From an uncultured bacterium (GTDB lineage: Bacteria > Zixibacteria > MSB-5A5 > CAIYYT01), in contig CAIYYT010000039.1 in assembly GCA_903930455.1 (NCBI GenBank), forward strand, positions 1 to 46,695: a stretch of DNA of 46,695 bases, written 5' to 3'. A model generated the notes under the pieces. It was not told the DNA's origin, did not search any database, and saw nothing but the letters and a program-made list of their open reading frames with translations. The position numbers were made by a program, and so were the translations under genes. Each line of letters opens with the position of its first letter. Position 1 is the stretch's first letter. Positions 9,825-20,258 of this stretch are shown here, one piece after another.

Positions 9825-9852
9825 AAAGGAGCGTGCGAGCGCTCCTTTTTTT
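9825..9852 (+). terminator. Rho-independent terminator
   Basis: AAAAGGAGCG-TGCGAG-CGCTCCTTTTTTTT, a 10-bp stem counting the A/T flanks, with a T-run. Confidence 0.85.
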
Positions 9853-9889
9853 TGCATAAACGTATCGATACATCTTACTATGAACAGCC

Positions 9890-12292
9890 ATGACTAAAGA
9901 ACCGTCGCGTTTGATAGAAGTCTGCCTCTTTGCCTCGTTGCGCAAGCCGCTAACGTATCGTGCGACCGCCAGTCTTTTTGCGTCCGAATTGCTGGGGCGG
10001 CGAGTGATCGTACCGGTTGGCAGACGCAAACAGTTGGGGATAGTGACCGGTCTCGATGTCGTCTATGAGGGTGACACGAGACCGGTCGATTCCTTTACCG
10101 ATCTGCAACCGGTGATGAGCCTTTCCGAATTGCAGTTCTGCCGATTCGTGGCCGAATACTACTTCGCGTCGCTCGCTGAAGCCGTAAAATCATACCTGCC
10201 GCAAGCGCTAACCGCGCAGATGAATCAAACATTAGTGCTTCGTAATCGGGACAAGCTGCAATCGCTGGCAGAATCGGGGGACAAGTTTGCCGAGAAGCTA
10301 CTGGCGTTGTTGCGACAGCGAAACTCTATGGCTGCACAGCGGGCAAGCGGCATCTCTTCCGAGAAGCTCAATCTTTTTCGCGATCAGGGCATTGTCGAAT
10401 TTCGCTGGCAGGTTAGAGAAGGTCGTTCCTCTGACGTTGATTACTTGGTCAAATTGAGCGGCGACGCCCCGGTACCTGATCGTCTTGGCAGCAGGGAGAA
10501 AGCGGTTCTGGCCTACCTTGGAGAGCGCGGAGCTTCCGATCTCGAGTCCTGCCGCCACGACCTGAAAGTCTCGCGACAGCTTATTGACAAGCTTGCACAG
10601 AAAGGGCTTCTGGAGCTGAAGGAGAGGCCACCTTTTGTCGACTTGCCGTCGCAGGTGGCTGCACGACCATTCGAGCTGAATGAGCATCAACAGACCGCAG
10701 CGCAGGCGATCTGCGAATCGATCACCGCCTCGAAGTTCGCCCCGTTTCTACTCCATGGCGTTACCAGCTCCGGCAAAACCGAAGTCTATATTGCAGCGAT
10801 AGAGGCAGCGATCTCCCTGGGAAAGACAGTCATTATCATCGTGCCAGAGATTGGTCTGTCGCAGGCGATCTATTATCGTCTTGAAGCAGTTTTTGGCAAG
10901 CAGCTTGGGCTGATCCATTCACGCCTTTCCGCTAGCGCCCGGCTCGATATCTGGCAGAAGGCACGTTCCGGGGACCTTAGGATCATTCTCGGTCCGCGCT
11001 CTGCCGTGTTTGCGCCGCTACCTAACGTGGGTTTGATCGTTGTCGATGAGGAGCACGATCAGGCGCTTAAACAGTCGTCGCCTGCGCCACGCTATCATGG
11101 CCGCGATCTGGCCGTCTACCGCGCGCAGTTAGAGCATTGCACAGTAGTACTCGGTAGCGCGACACCATCAGTCGAAAGCTATTACAATGCAGTCAGCGGG
11201 AAATATCGGCTTTTGGAGTTGCCGCAGCGTATCGACAACCGACTGATGCCGCAAGTTACGACCGTCGATCTGCGCGAACAGTTCAAGAAACGCGGTTTTG
11301 CTTACCTCTCCGACCCGCTTACCGCCAAAATCGCTGAGACAATCACTGTCGGTGGACAGGTGATGCTACTGTTGAATCGAAGGGGTTTTGCGCCATCCGT
11401 GCATTGTTTTGAATGTGGCGCCAAGCTAAGTTGCAAAAACTGCGCCGTTTCTCTGGTCTACCACAAGGGCAAGCATCGTCTGGTGTGCCATCTTTGTGGT
11501 TATGACGAACCCTATCCGGAAACTTGCCCGTCGTGTGGGAGCAATCTGTTTCTTTACAAAGGCGTCGGAACCGAAAAGCTGGAAGAAGAACTGCACCGAC
11601 GTTTTCCTGATGTCACCGCCATTCGCATGGACCTGGACTCCACACGTAAGCAAGGGAGCTTCGAGGATCTCTATCATCGCTTCAAGTCGGGGCGCGCCCA
11701 GATACTGATCGGTACCCAAATGATTTCCAAAGGTTTTGATTTCCCCGACGTCGCCCTCGTCGGCATTATTTCAGCAGACACCGCTCTCGAATTCCCTGAT
11801 TTCCGCGTTCGCGAGCGTGCCTTTCAGCTTCTGACTCAGGTCTCGGGTAGAGCCGGGCGGCTCAACTTTGCCGGTGAAGTGCTGTTGCAGACACTACACC
11901 CGGACGACCCCATCATTGCGCTTGCCACCAAACACAACTACAGCGGCTTCTACGAGCGCGAAATTTCAGAACGCCGCGACCTGTTTTTCCCTCCGTTTGC
12001 GCACTTGATACTGATCGAGATTCAATCGCCGGATGCCTCCTTAGCCGAGTCTATTTCCAAGGACCTCCGTGGGCAATTGGCCAAGTTTCATTCGCGGTTG
12101 TATCGCTTGATGGGACCGATCGCCGCACCCGTATTCAAGCGCCGGACTCTATTCCGCTTCCATCTACTGCTCAAAACTACTCGCGTCAAAATGACCTTGT
12201 CATACCTTGGGGAGGTTCTTTCCGCCAAAGAGTTCCAACGTTCCGCCAAACTTAACGTAATCGTCGATGTCGATGCGGTCGATATGATGTAA
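9890..12292 (+). CDS. priA: Primosomal protein N' (replication restart helicase PriA)
   Basis: 800 aa; Walker A GVTSSGKTEVYI, DEEH box, zinc-binding cysteines (CFECGAKLSCKNCAVSL...CHLCGYDEPYPETCPSCGS), GTQMISKGFDFPDVALVGI. Confidence 0.96.
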   Translation: MTKEPSRLIEVCLFASLRKPLTYRATASLFASELLGRRVIVPVGRRKQLGIVTGLDVVYEGDTRPVDSFTDLQPVMSLSELQFCRFVAEYYFASLAEAVKSYLPQALTAQMNQTLVLRNRDKLQSLAESGDKFAEKLLALLRQRNSMAAQRASGISSEKLNLFRDQGIVEFRWQVREGRSSDVDYLVKLSGDAPVPDRLGSREKAVLAYLGERGASDLESCRHDLKVSRQLIDKLAQKGLLELKERPPFVDLPSQVAARPFELNEHQQTAAQAICESITASKFAPFLLHGVTSSGKTEVYIAAIEAAISLGKTVIIIVPEIGLSQAIYYRLEAVFGKQLGLIHSRLSASARLDIWQKARSGDLRIILGPRSAVFAPLPNVGLIVVDEEHDQALKQSSPAPRYHGRDLAVYRAQLEHCTVVLGSATPSVESYYNAVSGKYRLLELPQRIDNRLMPQVTTVDLREQFKKRGFAYLSDPLTAKIAETITVGGQVMLLLNRRGFAPSVHCFECGAKLSCKNCAVSLVYHKGKHRLVCHLCGYDEPYPETCPSCGSNLFLYKGVGTEKLEEELHRRFPDVTAIRMDLDSTRKQGSFEDLYHRFKSGRAQILIGTQMISKGFDFPDVALVGIISADTALEFPDFRVRERAFQLLTQVSGRAGRLNFAGEVLLQTLHPDDPIIALATKHNYSGFYEREISERRDLFFPPFAHLILIEIQSPDASLAESISKDLRGQLAKFHSRLYRLMGPIAAPVFKRRTLFRFHLLLKTTRVKMTLSYLGEVLSAKEFQRSAKLNVIVDVDAVDMM

Positions 12293-12360
12293 GGAGAATC
12301 AAACTTGACAACACCAAGGTTATCATTAACTTCCGAGACCTGTTGCTAGGGACATCGACT

Positions 12361-13047
12361 ATGGAAAAGACTTTAGCGCGACAAAAGACAGTTACGATGG
12401 ATCAGGTGATGCACAATGAAGATGTAAACGCCTGGATTGCCAAAGCCGACTTTTATCTTGGTCAGATGGGCTACACCGAACACGGCCAGCGCCACTGTCG
12501 TCTGACTTCCAAGATTGCCTACAACATTTTGGAGCGGCTCAAAGCCGACGAACGCCGCTGCCAGCTTGCCGCAATTTCCGCCTATTTGCACGACATCGGC
12601 AATGCCATCAACCGCGAGTATCACGCGCAGACGGGCGCCGTTCTCGCCTATGACCTTCTGCGCGAAATGGGGATGCCGGTCGAGGAAGCGATCGATGTCG
12701 CCGCTGCCATCGGCAATCATGACGACCACCTCAATCAGCCGGTTTCGGACATCGCGGCCGCCGTAACTCTCGCGGACAAATCCGACGTACACTCATCACG
12801 CGTGCGCTCACTGACGCAGTTGACTTTCGACATCCATGATCGTGTCAACTATGCCGCCAAATCATCGTTTCTGCGCGTAGATACGGAGAAACAGACTATT
12901 GCCCTGGAAATCAAGATTGATGATTCTGTTGCTTCGGTGATGGAATACTTCGAGATTTTCCTCACGCGTATGTCCATGTGTCGCGCCGCCGCCATTTATC
13001 TGAAAATGAAATTCGAACTCGATATAAACGGATACAAACTCCTGTGA
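12361..13047 (+). CDS. HD-domain phosphohydrolase
   Basis: HD motifs (GQRHCRLTSKIA, YLHDIGNAINREYH, IGNHDD, LADKSDVH); ATG at 12361 preferred over the TTG of the called ORF (12343). Confidence 0.85.
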   Translation: MEKTLARQKTVTMDQVMHNEDVNAWIAKADFYLGQMGYTEHGQRHCRLTSKIAYNILERLKADERRCQLAAISAYLHDIGNAINREYHAQTGAVLAYDLLREMGMPVEEAIDVAAAIGNHDDHLNQPVSDIAAAVTLADKSDVHSSRVRSLTQLTFDIHDRVNYAAKSSFLRVDTEKQTIALEIKIDDSVASVMEYFEIFLTRMSMCRAAAIYLKMKFELDINGYKLL

Positions 13048-14081
13048 GATCCAAACCACTAACTTACAAAGATTCCGGGGTGGACATCGCCAAAGGTAAC
13101 GCGGCGGCCTCCCGTATCAAAAAGCTCGTCCGACAGACGTACAACAAAAACGTTCTCAACGAAGTTGGTTTGTTCGGCGGCTTTTATTCCGGCAAGTTTC
13201 CCGGACTGCGCCAACCAGTGCTGGTGTCGTCAACCGATTCAGTCGGCACCAAAGTCAAACTGGCGTTTATGACCGGTATTCACAACACCGTTGGACAGGA
13301 CATCGTCAATCATTGCACCGATGACATCCTCGTGCATGGCGCCCGACCATTGTTCTTTCTTGACTACTATGCAACCGGCAAGCTGGAGCCGGACACGGTC
13401 ACCGAAGTCGTTTCCGGCATGGTGCGTGCCTGCAAAGAAAACGGCTGTGCGCTGATCGGTGGCGAAACTGCCGAAATGCCCGCACTCTACAAGTCTGGCG
13501 AATATGATCTGGCGGGATTCATTGTTGGCGTGGTTGATCAGAAGGAGATCATCGACGGCAAGAGCATCAAACCCGGCGATGTGGTAATCGGTATGGCCTC
13601 AACCGGTCTTCACACCAACGGATTTTCGCTCGCCCGCAGACTCTTCTTTGACGAGCTGCAGTTCAAAACGACAAAGTACATTGACGATTTCGGCTGCACC
13701 GTCGCCGAAGTGCTGATGGCGGTTCACCGCAGCTACTTGAAACCGGTGATGAAACTGAGAGAGTCGGTCGCCATACACGGACTGGCGCATATCACCGGCG
13801 GTGGCATTCCCGGCAACCTCGTGCGCATTCTGCCGAAGGGTTGTCACGCTGTCATTGACAAGTCGGCATGGCAAGTCCCGCCGCTATTTCTCTTCATCCA
13901 GAAACACGGCAGCGTCGCCGACAGGGTGATGTTCGAGACCTTCAATATGGGCATCGGCATGATGGCCATCGTCGAGCGCCGGCATGCAGACAAGGCGCTA
14001 ACGCTGCTCAAAAAGATGCGTCTCGATTCGTATATAGTTGGCGAAATCACGAAGGGCGAACGCAAGGTAGACTTGAAGTAG
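13044..14081 (+). CDS. purM: Phosphoribosylformylglycinamidine cyclo-ligase
   Basis: TYKDSGVDIAKGNAA, VSSTDSVGTKVKLA, GGETAEMPALYKSGEYDLAGF. GTG start at 13044 overlaps the upstream stop (GTGA); the ORF-track start at 12978 is over-extended. Confidence 0.95.
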   Translation: MRSKPLTYKDSGVDIAKGNAAASRIKKLVRQTYNKNVLNEVGLFGGFYSGKFPGLRQPVLVSSTDSVGTKVKLAFMTGIHNTVGQDIVNHCTDDILVHGARPLFFLDYYATGKLEPDTVTEVVSGMVRACKENGCALIGGETAEMPALYKSGEYDLAGFIVGVVDQKEIIDGKSIKPGDVVIGMASTGLHTNGFSLARRLFFDELQFKTTKYIDDFGCTVAEVLMAVHRSYLKPVMKLRESVAIHGLAHITGGGIPGNLVRILPKGCHAVIDKSAWQVPPLFLFIQKHGSVADRVMFETFNMGIGMMAIVERRHADKALTLLKKMRLDSYIVGEITKGERKVDLK

Positions 14082-14090
14082 AAGCGCACT

Positions 14091-15605
14091 ATGATCTTGT
14101 TGATGATTCTTGATGGTTACGGCATCGATGCCCCGGGTCCGGGCAACGCTATCTCGTTGGCGAAAAAGCCGAATCTGGACAAGCTCTTTGCCGCCTATCC
14201 ACACACGCAAATCGGCGCTTCCGGCTTATCTGTCGGACTTCCCGATGGTCAGATGGGCAATTCCGAAGTCGGCCACTTGAATATGGGCGCCGGCCGAGTC
14301 ATCTATCAGGAGATCACACGCATCGACAAAGCCATTGACGACGGCGATTTTTTTGCCAACCCAGTTTTGAAATCGTCGATGAGCAAAGCGGCCAAGTCTG
14401 GCAATGCCGTCCATCTCTTTGGTCTGGTCTCAAACGGTGGTGTGCATTCATCCCTCAAACACCTTGATGCGTTAATCTACATGGCCAAGAAAGAGGGTGT
14501 CCGGAAGCTGTTCCTGCATGCCTTTATGGATGGCCGCGATACGTCACCCACTTCCGGCGTCGATTTCATGCAGGAACGCGTCGCCAAGTTTGCGCAGGTG
14601 GGTCTCGGAGCCGTTGCCACTGTGATGGGGCGTTATTGGGGAATGGATCGCGACCAGCGCTGGGACCGCGTCGAGAAGGCTTACAATGCAATTGTCAAAC
14701 GCGTAGGCGTGCATGCCACTGACCCGGTACAATCCGTTCAAGACTCTTATGCCAAAAACGTGACGGACGAGTTTATCGAACCGGTCGTCATAGACATGCA
14801 GCCGCCGTTTAGCATAAGCAATGGCGATTTGTTCCTTTTCTTCAACTTCCGCTCTGACCGCGTGCGAGAGATTGCTTCGATCTTCTACAAAAAGACCGAA
14901 TCAACCTTCCCGCATCCTGAGGGTCCGGCTGTCGAATTGGTTTCGCTGACTCAATATGACGAGAGATTTGGCTTTCCGATTGCCTTCCCATACCACATGC
15001 CAGAGCGCATTTTGGCTGAACTACTTACGGAGAAGGGGAAGAAGTACCTCAAAATTGCCGAGACAGAGAAGTATCCGCACGTCACCTATTTCTTTAACGG
15101 TGGCGAGGAAGTTCCATTCGACGGTGAAGTGCGCGAATTGATTCATTCACCCAGGGTTGCCACCTACGATTTGCAGCCGGAAATGTCAGCACCTGAAGTC
15201 GCCGCCAAATGTACTCTGCACATTCGCTCGCGACAGTTCGACGTCGTCGTTCTCAATTTTGCCAATCCCGATATGGTCGGCCATACCGGAATAATTCCGG
15301 CGGCGGTCAGAGCTATCGAAGCCGTTGATGCCGGTGTCGGGCTGGTTATGTCCGCTGTTGAGCATGTCGGCGGCAGCGCGATTATTACCGCCGATCACGG
15401 CAATGCCGAGACTATGATCGACAAGCAAACCGGCAAACCGTTTACCGCGCATACCACCAATCCCGTGCCGCTGCTTTTCTATGACAAATCGTTCAGACCG
15501 GGCTTGCGTTCCGGTGGCATCTTAGCCGATATTGCCCCCACGATGTTACAGCTACTCGAAATGGAAGTACCACCCGAAATGACCGGCAGGTCGCTGTTCC
15601 TCTAA
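14091..15605 (+). CDS. gpmI: 2,3-bisphosphoglycerate-independent phosphoglycerate mutase
   Basis: 504 aa; MILLMILDGYGIDAPGPGNAISLAKKPNLDKL, DGQMGNSEVGHLNMGAGRV, HAFMDGRDTSPTSG, ITADHGNAETM. Confidence 0.96.
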   Translation: MILLMILDGYGIDAPGPGNAISLAKKPNLDKLFAAYPHTQIGASGLSVGLPDGQMGNSEVGHLNMGAGRVIYQEITRIDKAIDDGDFFANPVLKSSMSKAAKSGNAVHLFGLVSNGGVHSSLKHLDALIYMAKKEGVRKLFLHAFMDGRDTSPTSGVDFMQERVAKFAQVGLGAVATVMGRYWGMDRDQRWDRVEKAYNAIVKRVGVHATDPVQSVQDSYAKNVTDEFIEPVVIDMQPPFSISNGDLFLFFNFRSDRVREIASIFYKKTESTFPHPEGPAVELVSLTQYDERFGFPIAFPYHMPERILAELLTEKGKKYLKIAETEKYPHVTYFFNGGEEVPFDGEVRELIHSPRVATYDLQPEMSAPEVAAKCTLHIRSRQFDVVVLNFANPDMVGHTGIIPAAVRAIEAVDAGVGLVMSAVEHVGGSAIITADHGNAETMIDKQTGKPFTAHTTNPVPLLFYDKSFRPGLRSGGILADIAPTMLQLLEMEVPPEMTGRSLFL

Positions 15606-15625
15606 AGGGGCAAGCGAACGTCTTC

Positions 15626-17137
15626 ATGCGTTTTAGGCTTCCCCAACGCTGGCTTACACTCCTTGCCGCTGCTATTCTCTTCAGCCTGTCTTTTGAACCG
15701 CTGCCATTCTGGTTCCTGGCTTACTTGTTCGTGCCGGTCTTTATCGCCGCGACAAACGGGCTGACCTTCAAAGAGGGATTCCGAAGCGGCTATCTTTTTG
15801 GCATGGTGATCTCGTTCTTGTGCCTCTACTGGGTAGTCTATGTTACGATTGTCGGTGTCATCCTCTTGATATTCGTGCATGCATTGTACTATGCCTTTGT
15901 TGGCGGTTTGCTATCTGCGTCCACTCGCAAGTATGGCAATTCGGGCTTGATTCTGTTTCCCTTTATCTGGGTAGCGATTGAATACATTCGTTCTCTAACG
16001 CAGCTTTCCTTTCCCTGGTTGAACCTGTCATATACACAGGCCGCCAATCTGCCGATCGTGCAGCTCTCCGCATTGAGTGGCGATGCTACTGTTAGTTTCT
16101 TCGTGGTCGTCGTCGGCATCCTGTTCTATCTGGGTTACCGTTACGCTCGACAGACCTTGCGCGCATCTCTAATTTTTGCGGTGCCGCTGGTTCTCTATGC
16201 CGCCGCTTACCTCTGGGGCGTTTCGCAGATTTTGCCGGTCACGGGGGATTTCAAAGTCGCCGCATTGCAGGGCAATATCCCGATCAACCAGAAATGGCAA
16301 CCGGGCGGTCTTGACCGCACCTTCGCAAACTACGATAGTCTGTCAAAGGCCGCTATAGCTGACTCCGCCAGGCTTTTGATTTTGCCCGAATCGGCGGTGC
16401 CGGCATATCTCTATTACGAAGACAGCTATATCGCCTGGCTCGAATCAATCACCAAACGCCACAATGTTGATCTGATGACCGGCGCGCTGCATCTGGTCCG
16501 CACTGATGATGCCAAAAAGCATTTCTACAACTCGGCGATTATGTTTACGCCACAAGGCATGAACAAAGTGCCTTACAACAAGCATCTCCTTGTGCCGTTT
16601 GGCGAACACATGCCCTACGCCGAGAAAATCGGCTTGCTCTCGAAGTTCCGTGAGTTCGTCAAGACCAAGCTGAATCTCGACATCTCCGATTTTGAGCCGG
16701 GCGACTCACTCTCGACGTTTTTGTCCAACGGCAAACGCTTCGGCGTCTTGATTTGCTTTGAGACCGTTTACCCCGAATTTGTCCGTGACCTGGTCAACTC
16801 CGGCGCCGACTTCCTGACGTCGATTACCAATGACGATTGGTTTGGCCCCACGTCCGGGCCGTACCAGCATGCTGTCATTCCGGTCTTTCGCGCGGTTGAG
16901 AATCGTATCTGGATCGTCCGTGCCGCCAATACCGGCATCAGCGAAATCATCAATCCCTACGGCCAAATCATTGCCAAGACCAAACTCGGTGAAACCACTT
17001 TCTTGTCCGGCATGATCGGTGACCGATTGCCAATCACACCCTTTCGTGTCTATGGCGAGGTAGTGTCGAAGATTTGTCTTGCCGTTACCGCGCTGGCTGC
17101 ATTATTCTTAGTGTTCTCGAAAGGGCATCATGATTAG
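15626..17137 (+). CDS. lnt: Apolipoprotein N-acyltransferase
   Basis: 503 aa; N-terminal TM segments plus nitrilase-type domain (LLILPESAVPAYLY, LICFETVYPEFVRDLVNSGADFLTSITNDDWFG). Confidence 0.93.
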   Translation: MRFRLPQRWLTLLAAAILFSLSFEPLPFWFLAYLFVPVFIAATNGLTFKEGFRSGYLFGMVISFLCLYWVVYVTIVGVILLIFVHALYYAFVGGLLSASTRKYGNSGLILFPFIWVAIEYIRSLTQLSFPWLNLSYTQAANLPIVQLSALSGDATVSFFVVVVGILFYLGYRYARQTLRASLIFAVPLVLYAAAYLWGVSQILPVTGDFKVAALQGNIPINQKWQPGGLDRTFANYDSLSKAAIADSARLLILPESAVPAYLYYEDSYIAWLESITKRHNVDLMTGALHLVRTDDAKKHFYNSAIMFTPQGMNKVPYNKHLLVPFGEHMPYAEKIGLLSKFREFVKTKLNLDISDFEPGDSLSTFLSNGKRFGVLICFETVYPEFVRDLVNSGADFLTSITNDDWFGPTSGPYQHAVIPVFRAVENRIWIVRAANTGISEIINPYGQIIAKTKLGETTFLSGMIGDRLPITPFRVYGEVVSKICLAVTALAALFLVFSKGHHD

Positions 17138-19316
17138 CCGCGCGTCGCTTATAGTTTTTCTTATTCTATTGCTCTGCTCCGGCCTACAGGGCCAGCTCTA
17201 CCAGTGGCAGACATATACCAGCAAGGACGAAATCACGTCCCTGAATTATTTCGCCGGTGATGTTTGGGCTACGAGTACTGGCGGTCTGTTGCGTTTTGCG
17301 CCTGCGCTGGATACAATCAGTTCTTACATCAGAAGCGACGGTCTCGGCAGCGTTTTGCTGAGCTTCACGACCTATGCGGGCGATTCAGTCGCCTACATTG
17401 GTTCCAGTGATGGCGTCCTAAGCAAGTTCGACTTGAAAGATGGTAGCTTCACCAACTACCTGTTTCAAGACCGCAATGGCGATAACATCGAACTGTACCA
17501 CGCCGACACTTCCGCAGGCTATCTCTGGATCGGTTCCAGCATTGGCGTCATCAAATTCGATCGCGTTCGCAATGGCGGTGAAGTAAAAGAAATCTATCGC
17601 ACTCTCGGCAGTTTCAGCACAGAATTGCCAGTCTACGACGTCGCCATATTCAAGGACAAGATCTATGCCGCCACGCCCGAAGGGCTGGCTTATGGCGACT
17701 ACGCAAGCCCGTATCTGCTCGACCCGAACGAGTGGCAGACGAGAGTACTCGGCGCAAATGTTGCTCTCACGACCATTGGATCCGACGGTGTTTCTCTTTA
17801 TGTCGGCGGGGGCAAAGGACTGTTCTATTTTCAGAATGTCGACAGCATCAGGGTTATCCTTCAGGAGGATTCGTTGCGTGTGTACGATCTCTCTCGCCGC
17901 AACCGACCGGTGGTGATGGTCGCCAGAATCCCCTCTCTTGGTGCCGGCAGAGCCCTTTTCACTCTGGTCGATTCCCTCATCTCCGTTCTACCACTATCTG
18001 GCGTCCCAAAGGAACAGCTGAATACTGCTGTGATCGGTGACAGCCTGTTTGTAGGTACGTCCAGCAAAGGTGTCTATTGTTCCTCAGGAAGTACCTACAC
18101 CCGTGTTCCCGCCCCCGGCCCTACGAGCAACGACCTTGTCGGGGGTGGTGTAACTTCCGATGGTTCGCTGTATGCCGTTAGCAGAAGCGGCAATCTCGCT
18201 AGCGTGAAAGACGGTGTTTGGACTACCATTACCGCTCCCGATGTCGAAAAAATCTCAGCAACGATTGGCGACGATGGCTCGGTATGGGTCGGCACTTGGG
18301 GGCAAGGAGCGCTGCAGTACTTCCCCGATGGCACCTATCGCGCTTTCAATGGCGCCAACTCCGAACTCAAAGGTCCCAATAAACTCTCAGCGGAGGTCGC
18401 CGTGGTGAGGGGCATGTCTACCGACCCAGTTGGTCGCATATGGTTCGCGTCGCATCAGGCCTCGCCGATGCGGCCGCTCGTGATGTTTGATCCCCACGAC
18501 TCGCTCTGGACCTACTTTGACCGCGTCGACAGCGTCAAAGACTCCAACGTAGCCTGTGTTGCTGCCGGAATCGGCATGGCGGCCCTCGGCACTGAGAACC
18601 TGGGTGTCATGGTTGTGCGCTATGGCGCCAATCCTTTCAATCACAGCGATGATTCCTTGAACTACTACAGTCTCTCTGCGGGACTTCCGTCGAAAGCTGT
18701 CAACGCGATGACTTTTGACCGCGGTGACACGCTCTGGGTGGGTACGCCGCTAGGTCTGACCTATTTCGACGCCGAGATCAACTCGTTCATAATCGTGGCA
18801 TTGCCTGAAGGCGTCAGTTCGGATGTTCGCGCGCTCGCCAGTGACAGCCGCAACAATCTATGGGTGGGCACCGCCAGCGGCTTGGCATTTATTTCCGCCG
18901 GTCAATCACAGAAGATCGCATTTACGACTGAAAACTCCGAGCTCGTATCCAACGGAATCCAGAGCTTGTTTTTCGACGATTCTACGGGTAAACTGCTCGT
19001 CTTCACGACGGGGGGGCTTTCCGTTCTCGATTACACGCTTGGCCCGGTTGACTCCGCCGCTACCGTCTATCCGTATCCCAATCCCTTTGTCGTGCAAATG
19101 GGGATTGAGGCTCTGCTTCAGTTCAAGATCAGTCAGCGCGCCGATGTCCGAATCTACACTGTCGCCGGTGAACTTGTGCGCACTACCGATGTCAACAAGG
19201 GTTGGGACGGCAGAAATGACGCTGGTGAACTGGTAGCTTCCGGTGTCTATATCTACTATCTTCTGGGCGAGGATAGAAGCCAACACACTGGGAAGATTTT
19301 CGTCCTGCGCAAGTGA
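17130..19316 (+). CDS. Secreted beta-propeller protein with FlgD/type-A-like C-terminal sorting domain; PorZ-like candidate
   Basis: Signal peptide, propeller repeats (WATSTGGLLRF, LWIGSSIGVIKFD, VWVGTWGQGALQYF, LWVGTPLGLTYFD, LWVGTASGLAFI); C-term YPYPNPFVVQ...VRIYTVAGELVRT...GWDGRNDAGELVASGVYIYYL...GKIFVLRK. PorZ resemblance is from memory of the N-terminal pattern. Confidence 0.75.
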   Translation: MISRASLIVFLILLLCSGLQGQLYQWQTYTSKDEITSLNYFAGDVWATSTGGLLRFAPALDTISSYIRSDGLGSVLLSFTTYAGDSVAYIGSSDGVLSKFDLKDGSFTNYLFQDRNGDNIELYHADTSAGYLWIGSSIGVIKFDRVRNGGEVKEIYRTLGSFSTELPVYDVAIFKDKIYAATPEGLAYGDYASPYLLDPNEWQTRVLGANVALTTIGSDGVSLYVGGGKGLFYFQNVDSIRVILQEDSLRVYDLSRRNRPVVMVARIPSLGAGRALFTLVDSLISVLPLSGVPKEQLNTAVIGDSLFVGTSSKGVYCSSGSTYTRVPAPGPTSNDLVGGGVTSDGSLYAVSRSGNLASVKDGVWTTITAPDVEKISATIGDDGSVWVGTWGQGALQYFPDGTYRAFNGANSELKGPNKLSAEVAVVRGMSTDPVGRIWFASHQASPMRPLVMFDPHDSLWTYFDRVDSVKDSNVACVAAGIGMAALGTENLGVMVVRYGANPFNHSDDSLNYYSLSAGLPSKAVNAMTFDRGDTLWVGTPLGLTYFDAEINSFIIVALPEGVSSDVRALASDSRNNLWVGTASGLAFISAGQSQKIAFTTENSELVSNGIQSLFFDDSTGKLLVFTTGGLSVLDYTLGPVDSAATVYPYPNPFVVQMGIEALLQFKISQRADVRIYTVAGELVRTTDVNKGWDGRNDAGELVASGVYIYYLLGEDRSQHTGKIFVLRK

Positions 19317-19319
19317 TGT

Positions 19320-20258
19320 GTGACAATGTCACTGGAAGTTTTATCTCTCGACAGGCTCCCCGATTCTCTTCTTGCAATTGTCCAACGGTCTGGCGCCGCC
19401 TCACCGTTTTATTCCCGTGGTTTGCTTTCAGTCTGGGAGCAGGTCTATGGTTGGCAAGGGATCGTCCTTCATGAAGACGATTGCCTGTTTATCGGCTACC
19501 ATAAGAAGACACCACTCGGCGTAATTCTTTACTCGCTCCCTTTTGGTTGGTACGGTGGTCTGATCGGCAAGGCTCTGTCCGCAGCCTTTTCATCAGATGC
19601 TTTCACTTGGCTGTGTGATCAACGCTTTGTCGAAGAGCGCCTCGTTCAAATGCCAAATGACCCGACTCTCACTTACCCCAAGAGATACCATCAACGCGAA
19701 TTGACCACACACTTCCTGGATTTGACGAAGACGGCCACCTATTCTGACAACACCGCTCGCAACGTGAGAAAATCTGGGAGTCACGGCCTTTCGACTCGTC
19801 GCCTTTGTCTTGCTGATGTCGCCGCGTTCGAGAAACTTCGCGAGGAACATGTCGCCCGAACCGGCGAAACCCGCCGACTCTCTGATGCATTCTATACCGC
19901 TCTCTATCTGCTAACGCGATCCGAAGACAGCGGTGTGACAATCGTCGGCGCCTTCTTGGATGACAAGTTGCTCGCAGGTCACATCTATCTCATCAGCGGA
20001 ACCGATGTCTTCTACTTCGATGGCTACGCTACTGCCGCTGGTCTCGAACTCCATGCAAACTTTTTCCTGTTTGATATCATGATCAATCGCAGTCGCGACT
20101 TCGGACGCGCTCGTTTCAACTTCGGCGCTTCGCCATCCGGTGACAGCGGTCTCGAACGCTTCAAATCCGGGTGGGGAACACAGCCGCTTGTCTATCACGA
20201 ATACTCTTTTCGCGCTCCCATCAAACGTGCCGCCGATCTGCTGCGAGGCAGACTGTGA
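19320..20258 (+). CDS. FemAB/GNAT-like (BioF2-type) acetyltransferase-fold protein
   Basis: 312 aa; layout resembles FemAB-like proteins (LDRLPDSLLAIVQRSGAASPFYSRGLLSVWEQVYGW..., NVRKSGSHG, FEKLREEHVARTGE, FNFGASPSGDSGLERFKSGWGTQPLVYHEY). GTG 19320 or ATG 19326 start. Confidence 0.65.
   Translation: MTMSLEVLSLDRLPDSLLAIVQRSGAASPFYSRGLLSVWEQVYGWQGIVLHEDDCLFIGYHKKTPLGVILYSLPFGWYGGLIGKALSAAFSSDAFTWLCDQRFVEERLVQMPNDPTLTYPKRYHQRELTTHFLDLTKTATYSDNTARNVRKSGSHGLSTRRLCLADVAAFEKLREEHVARTGETRRLSDAFYTALYLLTRSEDSGVTIVGAFLDDKLLAGHIYLISGTDVFYFDGYATAAGLELHANFFLFDIMINRSRDFGRARFNFGASPSGDSGLERFKSGWGTQPLVYHEYSFRAPIKRAADLLRGRL

Noticed and set aside
9862-9871. GTATCGATAC palindrome before priA
   Set aside because: Only 10 bp and single-copy as far as seen; could be chance or part of a weak promoter.
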